Source of the DNA: Tolypothrix bouteillei VB521301
GTDB lineage: Bacteria > Cyanobacteriota > Cyanobacteriia > Cyanobacteriales > Nostocaceae
Assembly: GCF_000760695.4 (NCBI RefSeq)
Contig: NZ_JHEG04000001.1
Span: 5,212,194-5,276,193, forward strand
Length of the DNA: 64,000 nucleotides
Reading direction: 5' to 3'
The notes beneath the pieces were generated by a model. It searched no databases, was not told the DNA's origin, and saw nothing but the letters and a program-made list of their open reading frames with translations. Each line of letters begins with the position of its first letter. Within the stretch, counting starts at the first letter, position 1. Below, piece by piece: positions 47,691 to 56,880 of this stretch. The position numbers and the translations under genes were made by a program.

Positions 47691-49736
47691 TTATTTACCA
47701 TTTCCTCCATGACCATTACTATTTGTAAGAATGCGCTCGGCTAACTTATCAGGAACCTCCTGAAGATGGTCAAACTCCCAATGAAAAGAACCAACACCAA
47801 GAGTCAGCGATCGCAATTCCACAATAAAGTTTTGCATCTCAGCCTGCGGTAAGTATGCCACCACACTATCCCAACCGTGCCAATTGCTAATCCCCTCATA
47901 GCCCAAAATCTGACCCCGTCTACCAGTCACGAGTTGCAAGACTTTAGCAGTAAATTCATTAGGAGTCTTAACCTCCACACGAACAATAGGTTCTAAGAGA
48001 GTCGGTTCGCACTTAGGTATTCCTGTTTGCATAGCAAGACGAGCCGCTTGCTTAAACGCTTGTTCGGAACTATCAACAGTATGATAAGAACCATTTGTCA
48101 AAGTCACTGATACATCCACCATAGGGAAACCCAAAGGACCGTGTGATAAAAACTCACGTACCCCAATTTCCACGCCAGGGATATATTGTTTGGGAACAAC
48201 ACCACCAACAATGGTTTCCTTAAAGTTAAAACCTTCGCCCCGTGCTAGTGGTTGGATATCCAGATAAACATCCCCAAACTGTCCGTGACCGCCACTTTGG
48301 TGTTTGTAGCGACCGTGTACCGATGTAGCAGGTTTGCGGATTGTTTCTTTGTAAGGCACTTGCGGTAAGTGCGTGGTCATCGGTAAATTATACTTACGGC
48401 GCAACCGATCTAAGGCAACTTGCAAATGAATTTCGCCTTGACCCCAAAGAATAACTTCATGGGTATCGCCATGCTGTTCCCAAGCTAGAGAACAATCTTC
48501 TTCTAAAAGTTTAGTAATTGCACTGCTCAGCTTTACTTCATCATTGCGCTTTTCAGGAGTAATAGCGAGGGCATAAACTGGTTCGAGGAGATCGGCTCTA
48601 GGTAATGCTGTTACGGATTGCGATTCGCAAGAAATAGTATCGCCCGTCTTAATACCCTCCAAACGGCTGATAGCTATAATCTCACCTGCACTAGCTTCAT
48701 TTACCTGCACCTGCTGTTGTCCCATAAGGCGATAAAGACCACCAGCACGAACGCCATTCAGTACGATTCCGTCAGTTAATTTACCCTGCCAAACCCGTGT
48801 TAAGGATATTTTACCGCCTTGGGGAGTGTAGTAAGTTTTGAGAACCTGCGCTATGGGAGACTGACTCGATTGACCCTTTAAGCGACGTTCTGCTGTAACT
48901 TCCGGTTCGGGGGCTTCCTTAACTAAAGCTTGTAAAAGCGGGCGCACGCCATAATCTTGTTCTGCAACGCCAAAGAAAACGGGAACGACTAAATCTGCTC
49001 CTAATTCCAGTTTTAGGTCTTTGAGTATTTCTTCTTGAGGCGGTTCGATGTCTTCTAAAAGTTCTTCTAGTAAATGGTCATCAAAATTGGCTAGGGCTTC
49101 GAGCATTTCTGCTCGTGCAATATGTTCTTCCTCTTTCAGTTCTTCCGGGAATGGAATGGGGTCTGCTGGAGCACCGGGATGGTATTTGTACGCTTCTTCA
49201 CTTACTAAATCAATAAAGCCAATCAGTTCTTCCCCCTGCATGATGGGATATTGATGTGCTACTAGGGGACGACTGGAAACGGCTTTAAGAGAGTGTAGCG
49301 TGTCTAGAACGTTAATATTTGCCCGATCCATTTTGTTAACAAAGACGATATGGGGAATTTCCCAATCGTCAAGAAATTTAAACAGTGGTGCAAGAGTTAA
49401 GACTCGGTCTGTGATGGGTTCGCAAACAACAATTGCTGCATCTACTCCCATTAAAGCGTTGTAAGTTTCTTGAGCAAATTCTACACTTCCAGGACAGTCT
49501 ACAAATGTGAAACGAATATCGCTATACTCAGTGCAAGCAGTGCTAACTTCCACACTCATTTGCCGATCGCGTGATTCAGCAGCACTATCTCCTACAGTGT
49601 TGCCATCCTTAACGCTGCCCTTGCGCGAAATTGCCCCTGTCACAAACAACAAACTTTCCAGCAACGTAGTTTTTCCACTTAAATATGGACCAACAATTGC
49701 CACATTCCGCGAACCCGATTTGACTTTTTCGTTCAT
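47691..49736 (-). CDS. Elongation factor G-like GTPase (EF-G2/FusA2 type)
   Basis: A 681-residue translational-GTPase-like protein. G1 is GPYLSGKT (16-23), G3 is DCPGS (80-84) and G4 NKMD (134-137); domains II-V of EF-G follow (VFFGVAEQDYGVRPLL; domain IV around HGRYKHQSGGHGQFGDVYL; domain V ending near 660). Canonical EF-G has the switch-I motif RGITI and a catalytic His in DTPGH; here these are RQMSV (58-62) and Ser84. The protein thus belongs to the non-canonical EF-G2 branch and may bind the ribosome but hydrolyse GTP poorly. It is smaller than EF-G (~695). It is a single gene flanked by IS copy 1 downstream. Confidence 0.9.
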   Translation of the reverse strand: MNEKVKSGSRNVAIVGPYLSGKTTLLESLLFVTGAISRKGSVKDGNTVGDSAAESRDRQMSVEVSTACTEYSDIRFTFVDCPGSVEFAQETYNALMGVDAAIVVCEPITDRVLTLAPLFKFLDDWEIPHIVFVNKMDRANINVLDTLHSLKAVSSRPLVAHQYPIMQGEELIGFIDLVSEEAYKYHPGAPADPIPFPEELKEEEHIARAEMLEALANFDDHLLEELLEDIEPPQEEILKDLKLELGADLVVPVFFGVAEQDYGVRPLLQALVKEAPEPEVTAERRLKGQSSQSPIAQVLKTYYTPQGGKISLTRVWQGKLTDGIVLNGVRAGGLYRLMGQQQVQVNEASAGEIIAISRLEGIKTGDTISCESQSVTALPRADLLEPVYALAITPEKRNDEVKLSSAITKLLEEDCSLAWEQHGDTHEVILWGQGEIHLQVALDRLRRKYNLPMTTHLPQVPYKETIRKPATSVHGRYKHQSGGHGQFGDVYLDIQPLARGEGFNFKETIVGGVVPKQYIPGVEIGVREFLSHGPLGFPMVDVSVTLTNGSYHTVDSSEQAFKQAARLAMQTGIPKCEPTLLEPIVRVEVKTPNEFTAKVLQLVTGRRGQILGYEGISNWHGWDSVVAYLPQAEMQNFIVELRSLTLGVGSFHWEFDHLQEVPDKLAERILTNSNGHGGNGK

Positions 49737-50012
49737 AAATCCTCCCTAGCAGCTAATGGTTTCTAGCCGCGTTATTCTAAGTAATTAAGGGTTCAAAAGT
49801 CGTTTCTTCAAAAGATTATGCGGTCTTTAATTTGAGATTATCTCCTCTTTAAGAGGCTTGGATTAAAATCGTATTCTCTTGTAATCTTTTACAGAATAAA
49901 AGTTAAGTGTTACAAACAATAATGTATTAAATTAAACTTATATGAATCAAGCTGTTTGAAGACCAAAAATTGTAAAGTAAATGTAACAAAAGTGTTGAGA
50001 AAAAGAAACATT

Positions 50013-50969
50013 ATGTGGGTATTATTCTATAGATATCGTCTTCCTGCGCTAGTAAGTTTTATGCTAGTCGTTGAAAGCCTTGTCTCCCCCTCTCCTTCCC
50101 GCTCCATCCCCCCATCCCCCCATCCCCCTCTCCCCCTACTCGCACAATACGTTGACAGTGGTGCTACAGAGTATTTAGACCAAGGATTGCAGGCGATAAA
50201 AGTGGGGAGAGTTGCAGATGCGATCGCATTATTTCGCAAAGCCACCGAACTCGATCCTAATTTAGCTCCAGCACACTACAACTTGGGGCTAGCACTGCGA
50301 CAAGTAGGACAATTACAACCTGCAGCAGATTCATTTTACAAAGCCACACAAGCAGACCCCAAATTTGCTTTAGCTTACGCCAACTTAGGTGGATCGCTTT
50401 TAGAAGGATACAATCTGCAACAAGCAGGAGATTACTTGCGACGGGCTATAGAAATCGATCCCAAACTGGGGATAGCACACTACAACTTAGGATTGGTGTA
50501 CGAGCAACAGAGAAATTGGGAAAAAGCCATACCATCCTTTAGAAAAGCAATGGAATATAGTCCCAATGCACCCGAACCAGCTTACCATTTAGGGCTGTGC
50601 TACTTACAACAAGGTAAAACAGATAAGGCAAAAGAAGTGTTTCGCAAAGCAGTTAAAATTAACCCCAAATATTCAGAAGCTCATTACAATCTTGGAACGA
50701 TTTTATTTAGTCAAAGTAAGTTTAAAGATGCATTAGAAGCATTTAGAAAAGCAGCTGAAGGAAACTCAAACTATGCAAATGCTTATTATGGAGCGGGGTT
50801 AGCCTTTATACAATTAAGACAATACCCCGATGCAGTCAAAGTCTTGCAATATGCCAGAGATTTATACAAGTCTCAAGGAAATTCACAGTGGGCAAACCAA
50901 ACATCACAATTGTTGCAACAAACACAAAATTTAAACAATCCGCAAAATTTTAATTATCAACCGCGCTAA
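50013..50969 (+). CDS. TPR-repeat exported or membrane-anchored protein
   Basis: About 318 residues from ATG 50013 (MWVLFYRYRLPALV); a TTG 19 codons earlier opens the frame. A hydrophobic N-terminal segment (ALVSFMLVVESLV) is followed by a Pro/Ser-rich stretch (SPSPSRSIPPSPHPPLPLL) and then six or seven TPR units (GLQAIKVGRVADAIALFRKA, AHYNLGLALRQVGQ, and so on) to ~295. The tail is Gln/Asn-rich. TPRs bind partner proteins; no partner is evident. The Pro/Ser stretch is encoded by a CCCCCATCC low-complexity run of the type usually found between genes. Confidence 0.88.
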   Translation: MWVLFYRYRLPALVSFMLVVESLVSPSPSRSIPPSPHPPLPLLAQYVDSGATEYLDQGLQAIKVGRVADAIALFRKATELDPNLAPAHYNLGLALRQVGQLQPAADSFYKATQADPKFALAYANLGGSLLEGYNLQQAGDYLRRAIEIDPKLGIAHYNLGLVYEQQRNWEKAIPSFRKAMEYSPNAPEPAYHLGLCYLQQGKTDKAKEVFRKAVKINPKYSEAHYNLGTILFSQSKFKDALEAFRKAAEGNSNYANAYYGAGLAFIQLRQYPDAVKVLQYARDLYKSQGNSQWANQTSQLLQQTQNLNNPQNFNYQPR

Positions 50970-51269
50970 GTGGAAAGAATAAAGTGTAAAGTATAAAGGA
51001 TGAAGTAAAGTTCTCAAAGTAGAGATTTGGGAACAGCAACAATTATGGATCGCTACAAATGCTGTCTCATCAAAAGTGTAGATTTTAGATTTTGAGTTGG
51101 GAAAATCTTGTTCGGGCTTAACATCAACTAAAAATCAGTCTAATTTTCGTTTCCAATTTGTATCGTTCAAGAACAAAATCAGGGGCTTATATCCGTAAAG
51201 ATGAAGAATGAAGGAGAAATTTTTCATCCTTTGTTTTTCATCCTTTATCCTTTCTCCAAGTAGTATGTC
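50970..51269. other. Intergenic region with AAGGATGAAG-type repeats
   Basis: 300 bp. Short tandem-like text TAAAGTGTAAAGTATAAAGG follows the TPR gene, and AATGAAGGAG (51210) faces TCATCCTTTG/TCATCCTTTATCC (51225-51255), so a hairpin can form just before the PsiE-like gene. No gene seen. Confidence 0.5.
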
Positions 51270-51815
51270 ATGCTCATGAAAAAGCGCCTCAAGAGCCAGT
51301 TCTTATTCTCCAATCGCTGGATTGACCGACAGTGGATAGTTCGCAATATGGAAGCTTTCCAAGATCTAATTGTGATTGTCCTGTGTTTGGGTTTATTTGC
51401 CGTTATGCTCGTTCAGTTATGGGGAATAGCGATCGCCCTCACGCAGTCAATTGATTATAAACACGTAACAGCCAAAATACTGTTCATCTTGATTTTGGTT
51501 GAGTTGTTCCGATTGCTCATGGTTTATTTGCAAGAGCATAGTATTTCAGTTGGAGTTGCAGTAGAAGTTACAATCGTGTCTTTACTGCGAGAAGTTGTCG
51601 TTCATGGTGCATTGGAAATTTCTTGGATTCAAGCTGCAGCTATTTGTTGTTTATTGCTAATTTTAGGCGGACTTTTGGTAGTGTGCGCTAAAACACCGCA
51701 TATGGATTGCATGAGTGCTAACACTAAGGTGTGTCCTATTAAACATTACGAGGATAAGCACCACGACGGTGAATTTCATTCACGACGGTATGAGGAAATT
51801 GCTAAAATTCAGTAA
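51270..51815 (+). CDS. PsiE family (phosphate-starvation-inducible E-like) membrane protein
   Basis: A 181-residue membrane protein with four predicted helices (LIVIVLCLGLFAVMLVQLWG; AKILFILILVELFRLLMVYL; VGVAVEVTIVSLLREVVVHG; QAAAICCLLLILGGLLVVCA). The conserved block EHSISVGVAVEVTIVSLLRE is typical of PsiE-like proteins. The function is unknown; in enterobacteria psiE is a phosphate-starvation gene. The C-terminus (HYEDKHHDGEFHSRRYEEI) is His/Asp/Glu-rich and could bind metal. No Pho box was recognised upstream. Confidence 0.85.
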   Translation: MLMKKRLKSQFLFSNRWIDRQWIVRNMEAFQDLIVIVLCLGLFAVMLVQLWGIAIALTQSIDYKHVTAKILFILILVELFRLLMVYLQEHSISVGVAVEVTIVSLLREVVVHGALEISWIQAAAICCLLLILGGLLVVCAKTPHMDCMSANTKVCPIKHYEDKHHDGEFHSRRYEEIAKIQ

Positions 51816-51948
51816 CCAGTAGTTAGTGACCAGCCATTGGTCACTCTTCACTTGGTCACTCTTCACTAATAGGTATTCTTGTAGACAGATGAAGACCTTC
51901 CTTGAGGCAAGTAGAAGGGAAGAAGAAACCGAAAGGAGGGCAAATCTC

Positions 51949-52197
51949 ATGGTTCAAACAGCAGGAAACAATAGTCAAACCCAGAGTCCCGTAAGCAACC
52001 TAGAATACGACTTTCTCACCGTTTTGCAAAACAAAGCCGAAGCCATCAAGGCTTATGATGCTTACATTAACGATGCAAAGCAAGCAGGTTCTCAGCCTTG
52101 TGTAGAACTATTCCAGAAGTTGCGTCAGGCTGATGTCGAGCACGCACAAGAAATCCGCCATCACCTTCAGCAAGTGATGCAGAACGGTAAGATGTAA
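51949..52197 (+). CDS. Small conserved-type helical protein
   Basis: 82 residues from ATG 51949, fixed by the excellent ribosome site AAAGGAGG 8 nt upstream; the longer frame (from 51826) runs through repeat-like text and is not used. The sequence LEYDFLTVLQNKAEAIKAYD, then CVELFQKLRQADVEHAQEIR is helical, with a His-rich end (HHLQQVMQ). I recall similar small proteins in many cyanobacteria, function unknown. It follows the PsiE-like gene by ~130 bp and may be co-transcribed. Confidence 0.75.
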   Translation: MVQTAGNNSQTQSPVSNLEYDFLTVLQNKAEAIKAYDAYINDAKQAGSQPCVELFQKLRQADVEHAQEIRHHLQQVMQNGKM

Positions 52198-53118
52198 TAC
52201 CAAATCCGCTTCTCTAACCCCTTTTAGCCCTAGCGATGTTCGTAATCGCGACTATACAAACGAAGTCCCTCCGGGTTCGCCAGTCGCCTACGGCGGGAAA
52301 CCCGCCTGCAGCGCTGGACTCACCGCCTACGCGGACTAAATCATAAGAGGGGTTTAAAACGCGGATTTAGTATAAGCTATTGCGCTCTGAATTTACACAG
52401 TAGGGTGGGCGAGGACGCCTACCTCATCAAATAGAAAATGTTCTGAGTGTGTACTTGATTGATGGGTTATGCATCACAAATTTTGCCCATAAAAGCAACC
52501 CACTCGCAGCTTTTGCAATCTCGTTCCCAGGCTCCGCCTGGGAATGCATTTTTAGAGGCTTCGCCTCAATACTGCTCGGTTTAGCGTGGAAATACGAAAA
52601 TAGGTAGGTTGGGGAGCCACTCACGTGCGGAGAGAAGTTGCGGCTTGGGGGTTTCCCCCAATAGCAAACTTCGGAGGGTTCCCCCCGTTGAGTGACGTGG
52701 CGTTTGAGGAACGAAACCCAACATTTACAGGCATTTGTTGAGTTTCTCGACGGCGATCCAAAGCCAGAAAAATTCTCAGCCCTTGTAGTATTGGGCTCCG
52801 CCTCATTGATATCTTTAGTAGAGATATCAAGTGTCACAGCAATTTTCTTTGAGCTTGTAGAAATAAATTTTACTTAAAGAGACGCAGAGGATGCAGAGGG
52901 AGAAGTGTTTCTAGAATTGCCATAAGTAGGTCAGTATTAAAAATTATCGTCATGACAAGGCAGATGGCAGAGGGCAGATGGCAGAAGGGAAGAGGTTTTT
53001 AGGCAACTTTACTTTTCGTTACATACTTCGGTTTTTTTGCGCCTTTCTACTTATCCTCAAATTAGTGATAGTATTTTTGTTCTATTTTGTTTTTTATAGT
53101 GTTATCAATTTGTACCTT
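52198..53118. repeat. Repeat-dense intergenic region (dispersed block copy 4 and others)
   Basis: 52255-52330 carries CGCCAGTCGCCTACGGCGGG then AAACCCGCCTGCAGCGCTGGA and CTCACC, related to the GC-rich blocks near 17.4, 25.9 and 28.4 kb. TCCCAGGCTCCGCCTGGGA (52527-52545) and TTAGAGGCTTCGCCTC are short palindromes. GTAGGTTGGGG (52604) pairs with CGAAACCCAACAT (52714), framing ~110 bp with GGGGGTTTCCCCC inside. The frames of 60-136 codons that cross it have no coding character. From ~52860 the DNA turns AT-rich and leads to the next gene. Confidence 0.7.
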
Positions 53119-53751
53119 ATGCTTCAAACAATTCAAGCTAGAAACGTTACTCTGCACGATTTAACAACCAAGTTTAGACTTCAGCTAGTTAAAGACGAGC
53201 AATTGTTCCGGGAATGGCAAGATAATTTGCCAGAAATTACCGAACTAGAAAAGCAGCGACTTGATGGAGTTAGAGAGAGTTATTCCAATTTGCTTGAATA
53301 CCCTCCCATGCTTGAAAATACAGTGAAAATGGTGGCGTTATCTCCTCTGTTAGAATTAGCAGGCTTTTATTTACCTCCCTTTCATATCAGGTCGGAAAAA
53401 TCTATAGAAATTTCTGCTGAAGATGAAGGCGTCATTGTTAAAGGAGACATTGATGTATTAGTTCTATTTGAACAAATATGGGTAGCTGCAATTGAGTCCA
53501 AGCAGGCGCATTTCTCTCTAGATGCAGCCAGAGCACAGCTACTAGCTTATATGCTGGCTGAGTTGCAACCAGATAAACCAACGTTTGGATTAATTACAAA
53601 TGGTGCTAATTTTCGATTTATTAAATTAGTAAAGGGAATAAACCCTCAATACGCTTTATCCAAACTTTTTGATATTTTTAATCCAGGAAATAATTTATAT
53701 CAAGTTTTGAGCGTGTTGAAAAGTTTGGGACAATTTTACAGGAAGCAGTAA
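53119..53751 (+). CDS. PD-(D/E)XK nuclease-like protein (type I restriction R N-domain type)
   Basis: About 211 residues from ATG 53119 (MLQTIQARNVTLHDL); the frame is open further upstream (to 52978) but that part encodes an odd hydrophobic run and overlaps repeat-like DNA, so the inner start is preferred. The core has helix and strand order of a restriction-type fold: VKMVALSPLLELAGFY, then KGDIDVLVL (Asp) and WVAAIESKQA (Glu-x-Lys), followed by AQLLAYMLAEL and FGLITNGANFRFI. This is the D...ExK signature of N-terminal domains of type I restriction subunits, common as stand-alone genes in cyanobacteria. No methylase or specificity gene is close, so a role in restriction is not shown. Confidence 0.75.
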   Translation: MLQTIQARNVTLHDLTTKFRLQLVKDEQLFREWQDNLPEITELEKQRLDGVRESYSNLLEYPPMLENTVKMVALSPLLELAGFYLPPFHIRSEKSIEISAEDEGVIVKGDIDVLVLFEQIWVAAIESKQAHFSLDAARAQLLAYMLAELQPDKPTFGLITNGANFRFIKLVKGINPQYALSKLFDIFNPGNNLYQVLSVLKSLGQFYRKQ

Positions 53752-53791
53752 CCAAGGTCATGAAAAGTGACATAAAGATAAAGCTATAGTT

Positions 53792-54670
53792 TTATCCACT
53801 CATTTCAGCTGAGTCCTTCAATGGCTCAATTTCTTGCTTTGCTAATACAGAAATTTCTCTGCTAATAATTTGGTTACATATATCCACACACTCATTACAA
53901 ATACAAATAGTAACATCTCCTAGTGGTGGACCTGCAATGAGAAGATTAACCTGTTCTCTACTTTTCTTACAAAATGAACAGCAAAGTTCTGACTTGATTT
54001 GAGCACTGGTGTTATCGGTCATTATCTTAGACTCCTTAAATGAAATAGATTGGATTTGCCCTTGAAGAGGTAGCAATCGTTCTCTAAGTTGATGGCGAGC
54101 TTTGTGCAAACGCCCCTTAACTGCATTGACTGAAATATTTAAGCGCACTGCTACTTCTTGCAGGCTCAGTTGTTCGTGATAAAACAGCAAAGTTGCTTGA
54201 CGATTACTGTGAGACAGAGTATCGATGGCTTCTAGTAACGCAATGCGGAGTTCTTTATGTTCCGCAACTTGTTCGGGAGCAGCTTTCTCATCAATCAAAA
54301 ATGGTGCATCAGCTAAATCTCCCACCATTGCTTCTAGAGAAAACACGATTACCTTTCGACGGCGCAATTCGTTGCGGCAAATATTCAGCACAATGCCATA
54401 CAGCCAACTTTTAAAACGCTTTGGCTGATGCAGTTTCTTCAAGGAAAGATAAGCTTGCAGCATGGCTTCTTGCACGAGATCGCTAGCCAAATCCTTATTG
54501 CCAAGCATTTGCTCCGCAATGCGTTGTGCCATCGGCTGATAACGCAACACAAGCCGACCAAATGCAGCTTTATCTCCCTGTCGTGCTAAAAAAATTAATT
54601 CTGGATCGCTTTGCTCTGACACGCCTGCTTGCTCAACAACTCTACTTAATAGTGGCAAAGTCAACAGCAA
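53792..54670 (-). CDS. ECF sigma factor with C-terminal ClpX-type zinc finger
   Basis: A 292-residue protein. Residues ~22-95 are sigma region 2 ([40 protein letters not shown]), ~145-197 region 4 ([20 protein letters not shown]). Residues 231-265 are a four-Cys zinc-binding domain as at the N-terminus of ClpX: Cys231-x2-Cys234, then Cys258-x2-Cys261 ([26 protein letters not shown]). Met217 within the frame (54022) has AAGGAG 9 nt upstream, so a free 76-residue zinc-finger protein may also be made. ECF factors direct RNA polymerase to stress promoters and are usually held by an anti-sigma factor; the zinc finger is a candidate for that or for redox sensing. IS copy 2 starts ~130 bp upstream of its start codon. 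Confidence 0.9.
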   Translation of the reverse strand: MLLTLPLLSRVVEQAGVSEQSDPELIFLARQGDKAAFGRLVLRYQPMAQRIAEQMLGNKDLASDLVQEAMLQAYLSLKKLHQPKRFKSWLYGIVLNICRNELRRRKVIVFSLEAMVGDLADAPFLIDEKAAPEQVAEHKELRIALLEAIDTLSHSNRQATLLFYHEQLSLQEVAVRLNISVNAVKGRLHKARHQLRERLLPLQGQIQSISFKESKIMTDNTSAQIKSELCCSFCKKSREQVNLLIAGPPLGDVTICICNECVDICNQIISREISVLAKQEIEPLKDSAEMSG

Positions 54671-54872
54671 AGGTTACTTGTTACAACATTCCATATTGCC
54701 AGTAATTTTGTACTATTTAATTCTTTAATTGCCCACTTAACAATGTGTGACTCTACAGGATGCAGAATATGAGAATAATTTTATGTTATTTCCGAACACA
54801 CCGAATTATCCGCGCCGAGGTAGCCCCTAAATTCTATTTATGGGGGCTAGGCGCGGGCGACTTTAGTCGCAG

Positions 54873-55271
54873 TCAAGTTTCTTTTTGGTTTTGAATATAC
54901 ATTTTGATACTGTCTAAAGTCGCACCTCCTACAGTGGATACAAAGTACGAATTAGTCCATAACGAGGGCAGTCGGCTTTTTAATTCTGGAAATTCCAAAC
55001 GCAAATATCTAGATGTTGCCCCTTTAAATCTCTTCACTACTCGGTGTACTCCAAACTGAGGGTCAACATCTATCAATAAATGCACATGGTCGGGCATTAT
55101 CTCCATTTCTAATATTTCAACTTTAATGTCAATAGCTATTTGAGCGAGTAATTCTTTAAGTCTGGATGCAACAGCATTAACCAGCACTTTCCGCCTGTAC
55201 TTGGGGCAGAAAATCACATGATATTTGCACGAGTAAACAATATTATTGCTTGATTTAAATTTTTCAGTCAT
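54873..55271 (-). CDS. tnpA: TnpA, IS200/IS605 Y1 transposase (copy 2)
   Basis: The 132-residue protein is identical to TnpA of copy 1 (His62/His64, Tyr125). With an intact frame and ends, this copy is a candidate for the mobile source or recent product. Its promoter region is shared with the divergent tnpB. Confidence 0.95.
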   Translation of the reverse strand: MTEKFKSSNNIVYSCKYHVIFCPKYRRKVLVNAVASRLKELLAQIAIDIKVEILEMEIMPDHVHLLIDVDPQFGVHRVVKRFKGATSRYLRLEFPELKSRLPSLWTNSYFVSTVGGATLDSIKMYIQNQKET

Positions 55272-55354
55272 TTTCCGAAATAGTAGTTTACTATATTGTA
55301 TCTATATGATAGAGTAAAGATAACTAATAAACAACGCTCGGGAGGTGATTTAAT

Positions 55355-56848
55355 TTGGCAGTAAGAACATCTAGTTTCGTTACAGAAATACCATTGATAA
55401 CGACATCTAAAGACTTGAGCGTTCTCGCAGCCAGATTAGAGGCAGGGCGACAGTTGTATAATGCTGTTTTATCTGAAGGTTTAGCCAGACTAGAATTAGT
55501 ACGTAATTCTGAAATATATCAACAAGCTAAACTCATCCCAAAATCCAACAAAAAAGAACGTTCCACAGCGTTTCAAAAAGCTCGTGAAGCTTACAGGTTT
55601 AGCGATTACGATTTACAAGCTTTCGCTAATAAAACAGCCATTGCAAGTATTTGGATTAAATCGCACCTTGATGCTAATACTATTCAGAAGATAGCTACCA
55701 GAGCATTTAAGGCTGTAGAGCGAATGATGTACGGGTTAGCTAAAAAGGTTCGGTTTAAGCAGAAAGGACAGTTTGCTTCATTAGAAGGTAAAACCAATAA
55801 ACAGGGTATTCGTTGGACTGGTAACGCTGTTGAATGGTCTACATTGAAGTTAAAAGCCATCATTACTAACGACCCTGTAATATTGCATGGTTTATCATCA
55901 AAGATTAAATATGTTCGCTTAGTGCGTCGCATTCTTAATCAAAAAAATTATTGGTTTGCTCAATTAGTTTGTGAGGGACTACCTTATCAAAAGCCTAAAA
56001 ATATTATTAGTGATGGTACTATTGGTATTGACTTAGGCGTTTCAACTGTTGCAATTGTTGGGGACAAAAAAACTATCTGGACTTCTTTTGCAGACGAACT
56101 AGAATCAAAGCAAAAGAAGATTAGAAAGTTACAGCGCAAAATGGATAGGCAACGCCGCGCCAATAATCCTAATAATTTCAACAGTAACGGTACTGTCAAG
56201 AAAGGTTCAAAACGTTGGCATAAATCAAACAGATATAAAAAGAAGAATAACAAAAAACGTGAAACAGAACGTAAACAAGCAGCGCATCGTCAGTCTTTAC
56301 ATGGTAGGTTAGTCAACCAAACTTTAGCCATCGGTAAACATATCAAAATCGAGAAGGTATCCGTCAAGGCATGGCAGAAAAATTATGGTAAATCCATAGG
56401 GTTTAAATCCCCATCAAGCTTTCAATCAGAACTAGTACGCAAAGCTGAGAATGCTGGTGGAACAGTTCTAATGTTTTCGACAAGGTATACCGCACTTTCT
56501 CAAACTTGTTTGTGTGGTAACAAACAGAAAAAATCATTATCGCAACGTGTTCATCATTGCTCAGTCTGTGGGTTAACGATGCAACGTGATATTTTATCTG
56601 CTTACCTGAGTCGTCACGTTGACCCAAAAACAGAAACTTTGTCAATCCAATCAGCCAGAGATAGCTGGCTAGGGATGGAGAAATCCCTACTGGACGGTTG
56701 GCAAGATGGGTCAAATCAACGTGCGAGAACTGCGACTAGTTCAAAGTCACCTATTAGCAATAATGGGTCAGAGCGCGTGTTCAGTAACCTAATAGCTTGC
56801 GAGGAGTCGGAACCTTTGAGGGTAAACGAAACTCGCGTAGTGAGTTAG
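55355..56848 (+). CDS. tnpB: TnpB RNA-guided nuclease (copy 2)
   Basis: The 497-residue protein is identical to TnpB of copy 1, with the RuvC triad Asp226/Glu333/Asp412 and the four-Cys zinc ribbon. TTG start with GGGAGGTGA before it. The guide RNA from this copy would carry the flanking sequence ACCTGCATTAAATAC as guide, which is part of the nnr-derived repeat and close to, but not identical with, the intact nnr 3' end. Confidence 0.93.
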   Translation: MAVRTSSFVTEIPLITTSKDLSVLAARLEAGRQLYNAVLSEGLARLELVRNSEIYQQAKLIPKSNKKERSTAFQKAREAYRFSDYDLQAFANKTAIASIWIKSHLDANTIQKIATRAFKAVERMMYGLAKKVRFKQKGQFASLEGKTNKQGIRWTGNAVEWSTLKLKAIITNDPVILHGLSSKIKYVRLVRRILNQKNYWFAQLVCEGLPYQKPKNIISDGTIGIDLGVSTVAIVGDKKTIWTSFADELESKQKKIRKLQRKMDRQRRANNPNNFNSNGTVKKGSKRWHKSNRYKKKNNKKRETERKQAAHRQSLHGRLVNQTLAIGKHIKIEKVSVKAWQKNYGKSIGFKSPSSFQSELVRKAENAGGTVLMFSTRYTALSQTCLCGNKQKKSLSQRVHHCSVCGLTMQRDILSAYLSRHVDPKTETLSIQSARDSWLGMEKSLLDGWQDGSNQRARTATSSKSPISNNGSERVFSNLIACEESEPLRVNETRVVS

Positions 56849-56880
56849 AACCTCCTGCATTTATGCATGGGGTATCTCAG

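Larger units (their letters stand above)
54798..56880. mobile_element. IS200/IS605-family insertion sequence, copy 2
   Basis: 2083 bp, same gene order and ends as copy 1, with one difference noticed (56853, C-to-T in the right-end hairpin). The encoded proteins are identical. It sits between the promoter side of the sigma factor gene and a duplicated fragment of nnr; its right edge abuts homology to nnr at CCTGCATTAAATAC. Such identity implies recent transposition. Copies 1 and 2 are in direct orientation 9.55 kb apart. Confidence 0.9.

Noticed and set aside
52427..52877. Frames of 60-136 codons in the repeat-rich region
   Set aside because: They cross several short palindromes found between genes and have no ribosome site or recognisable domain.
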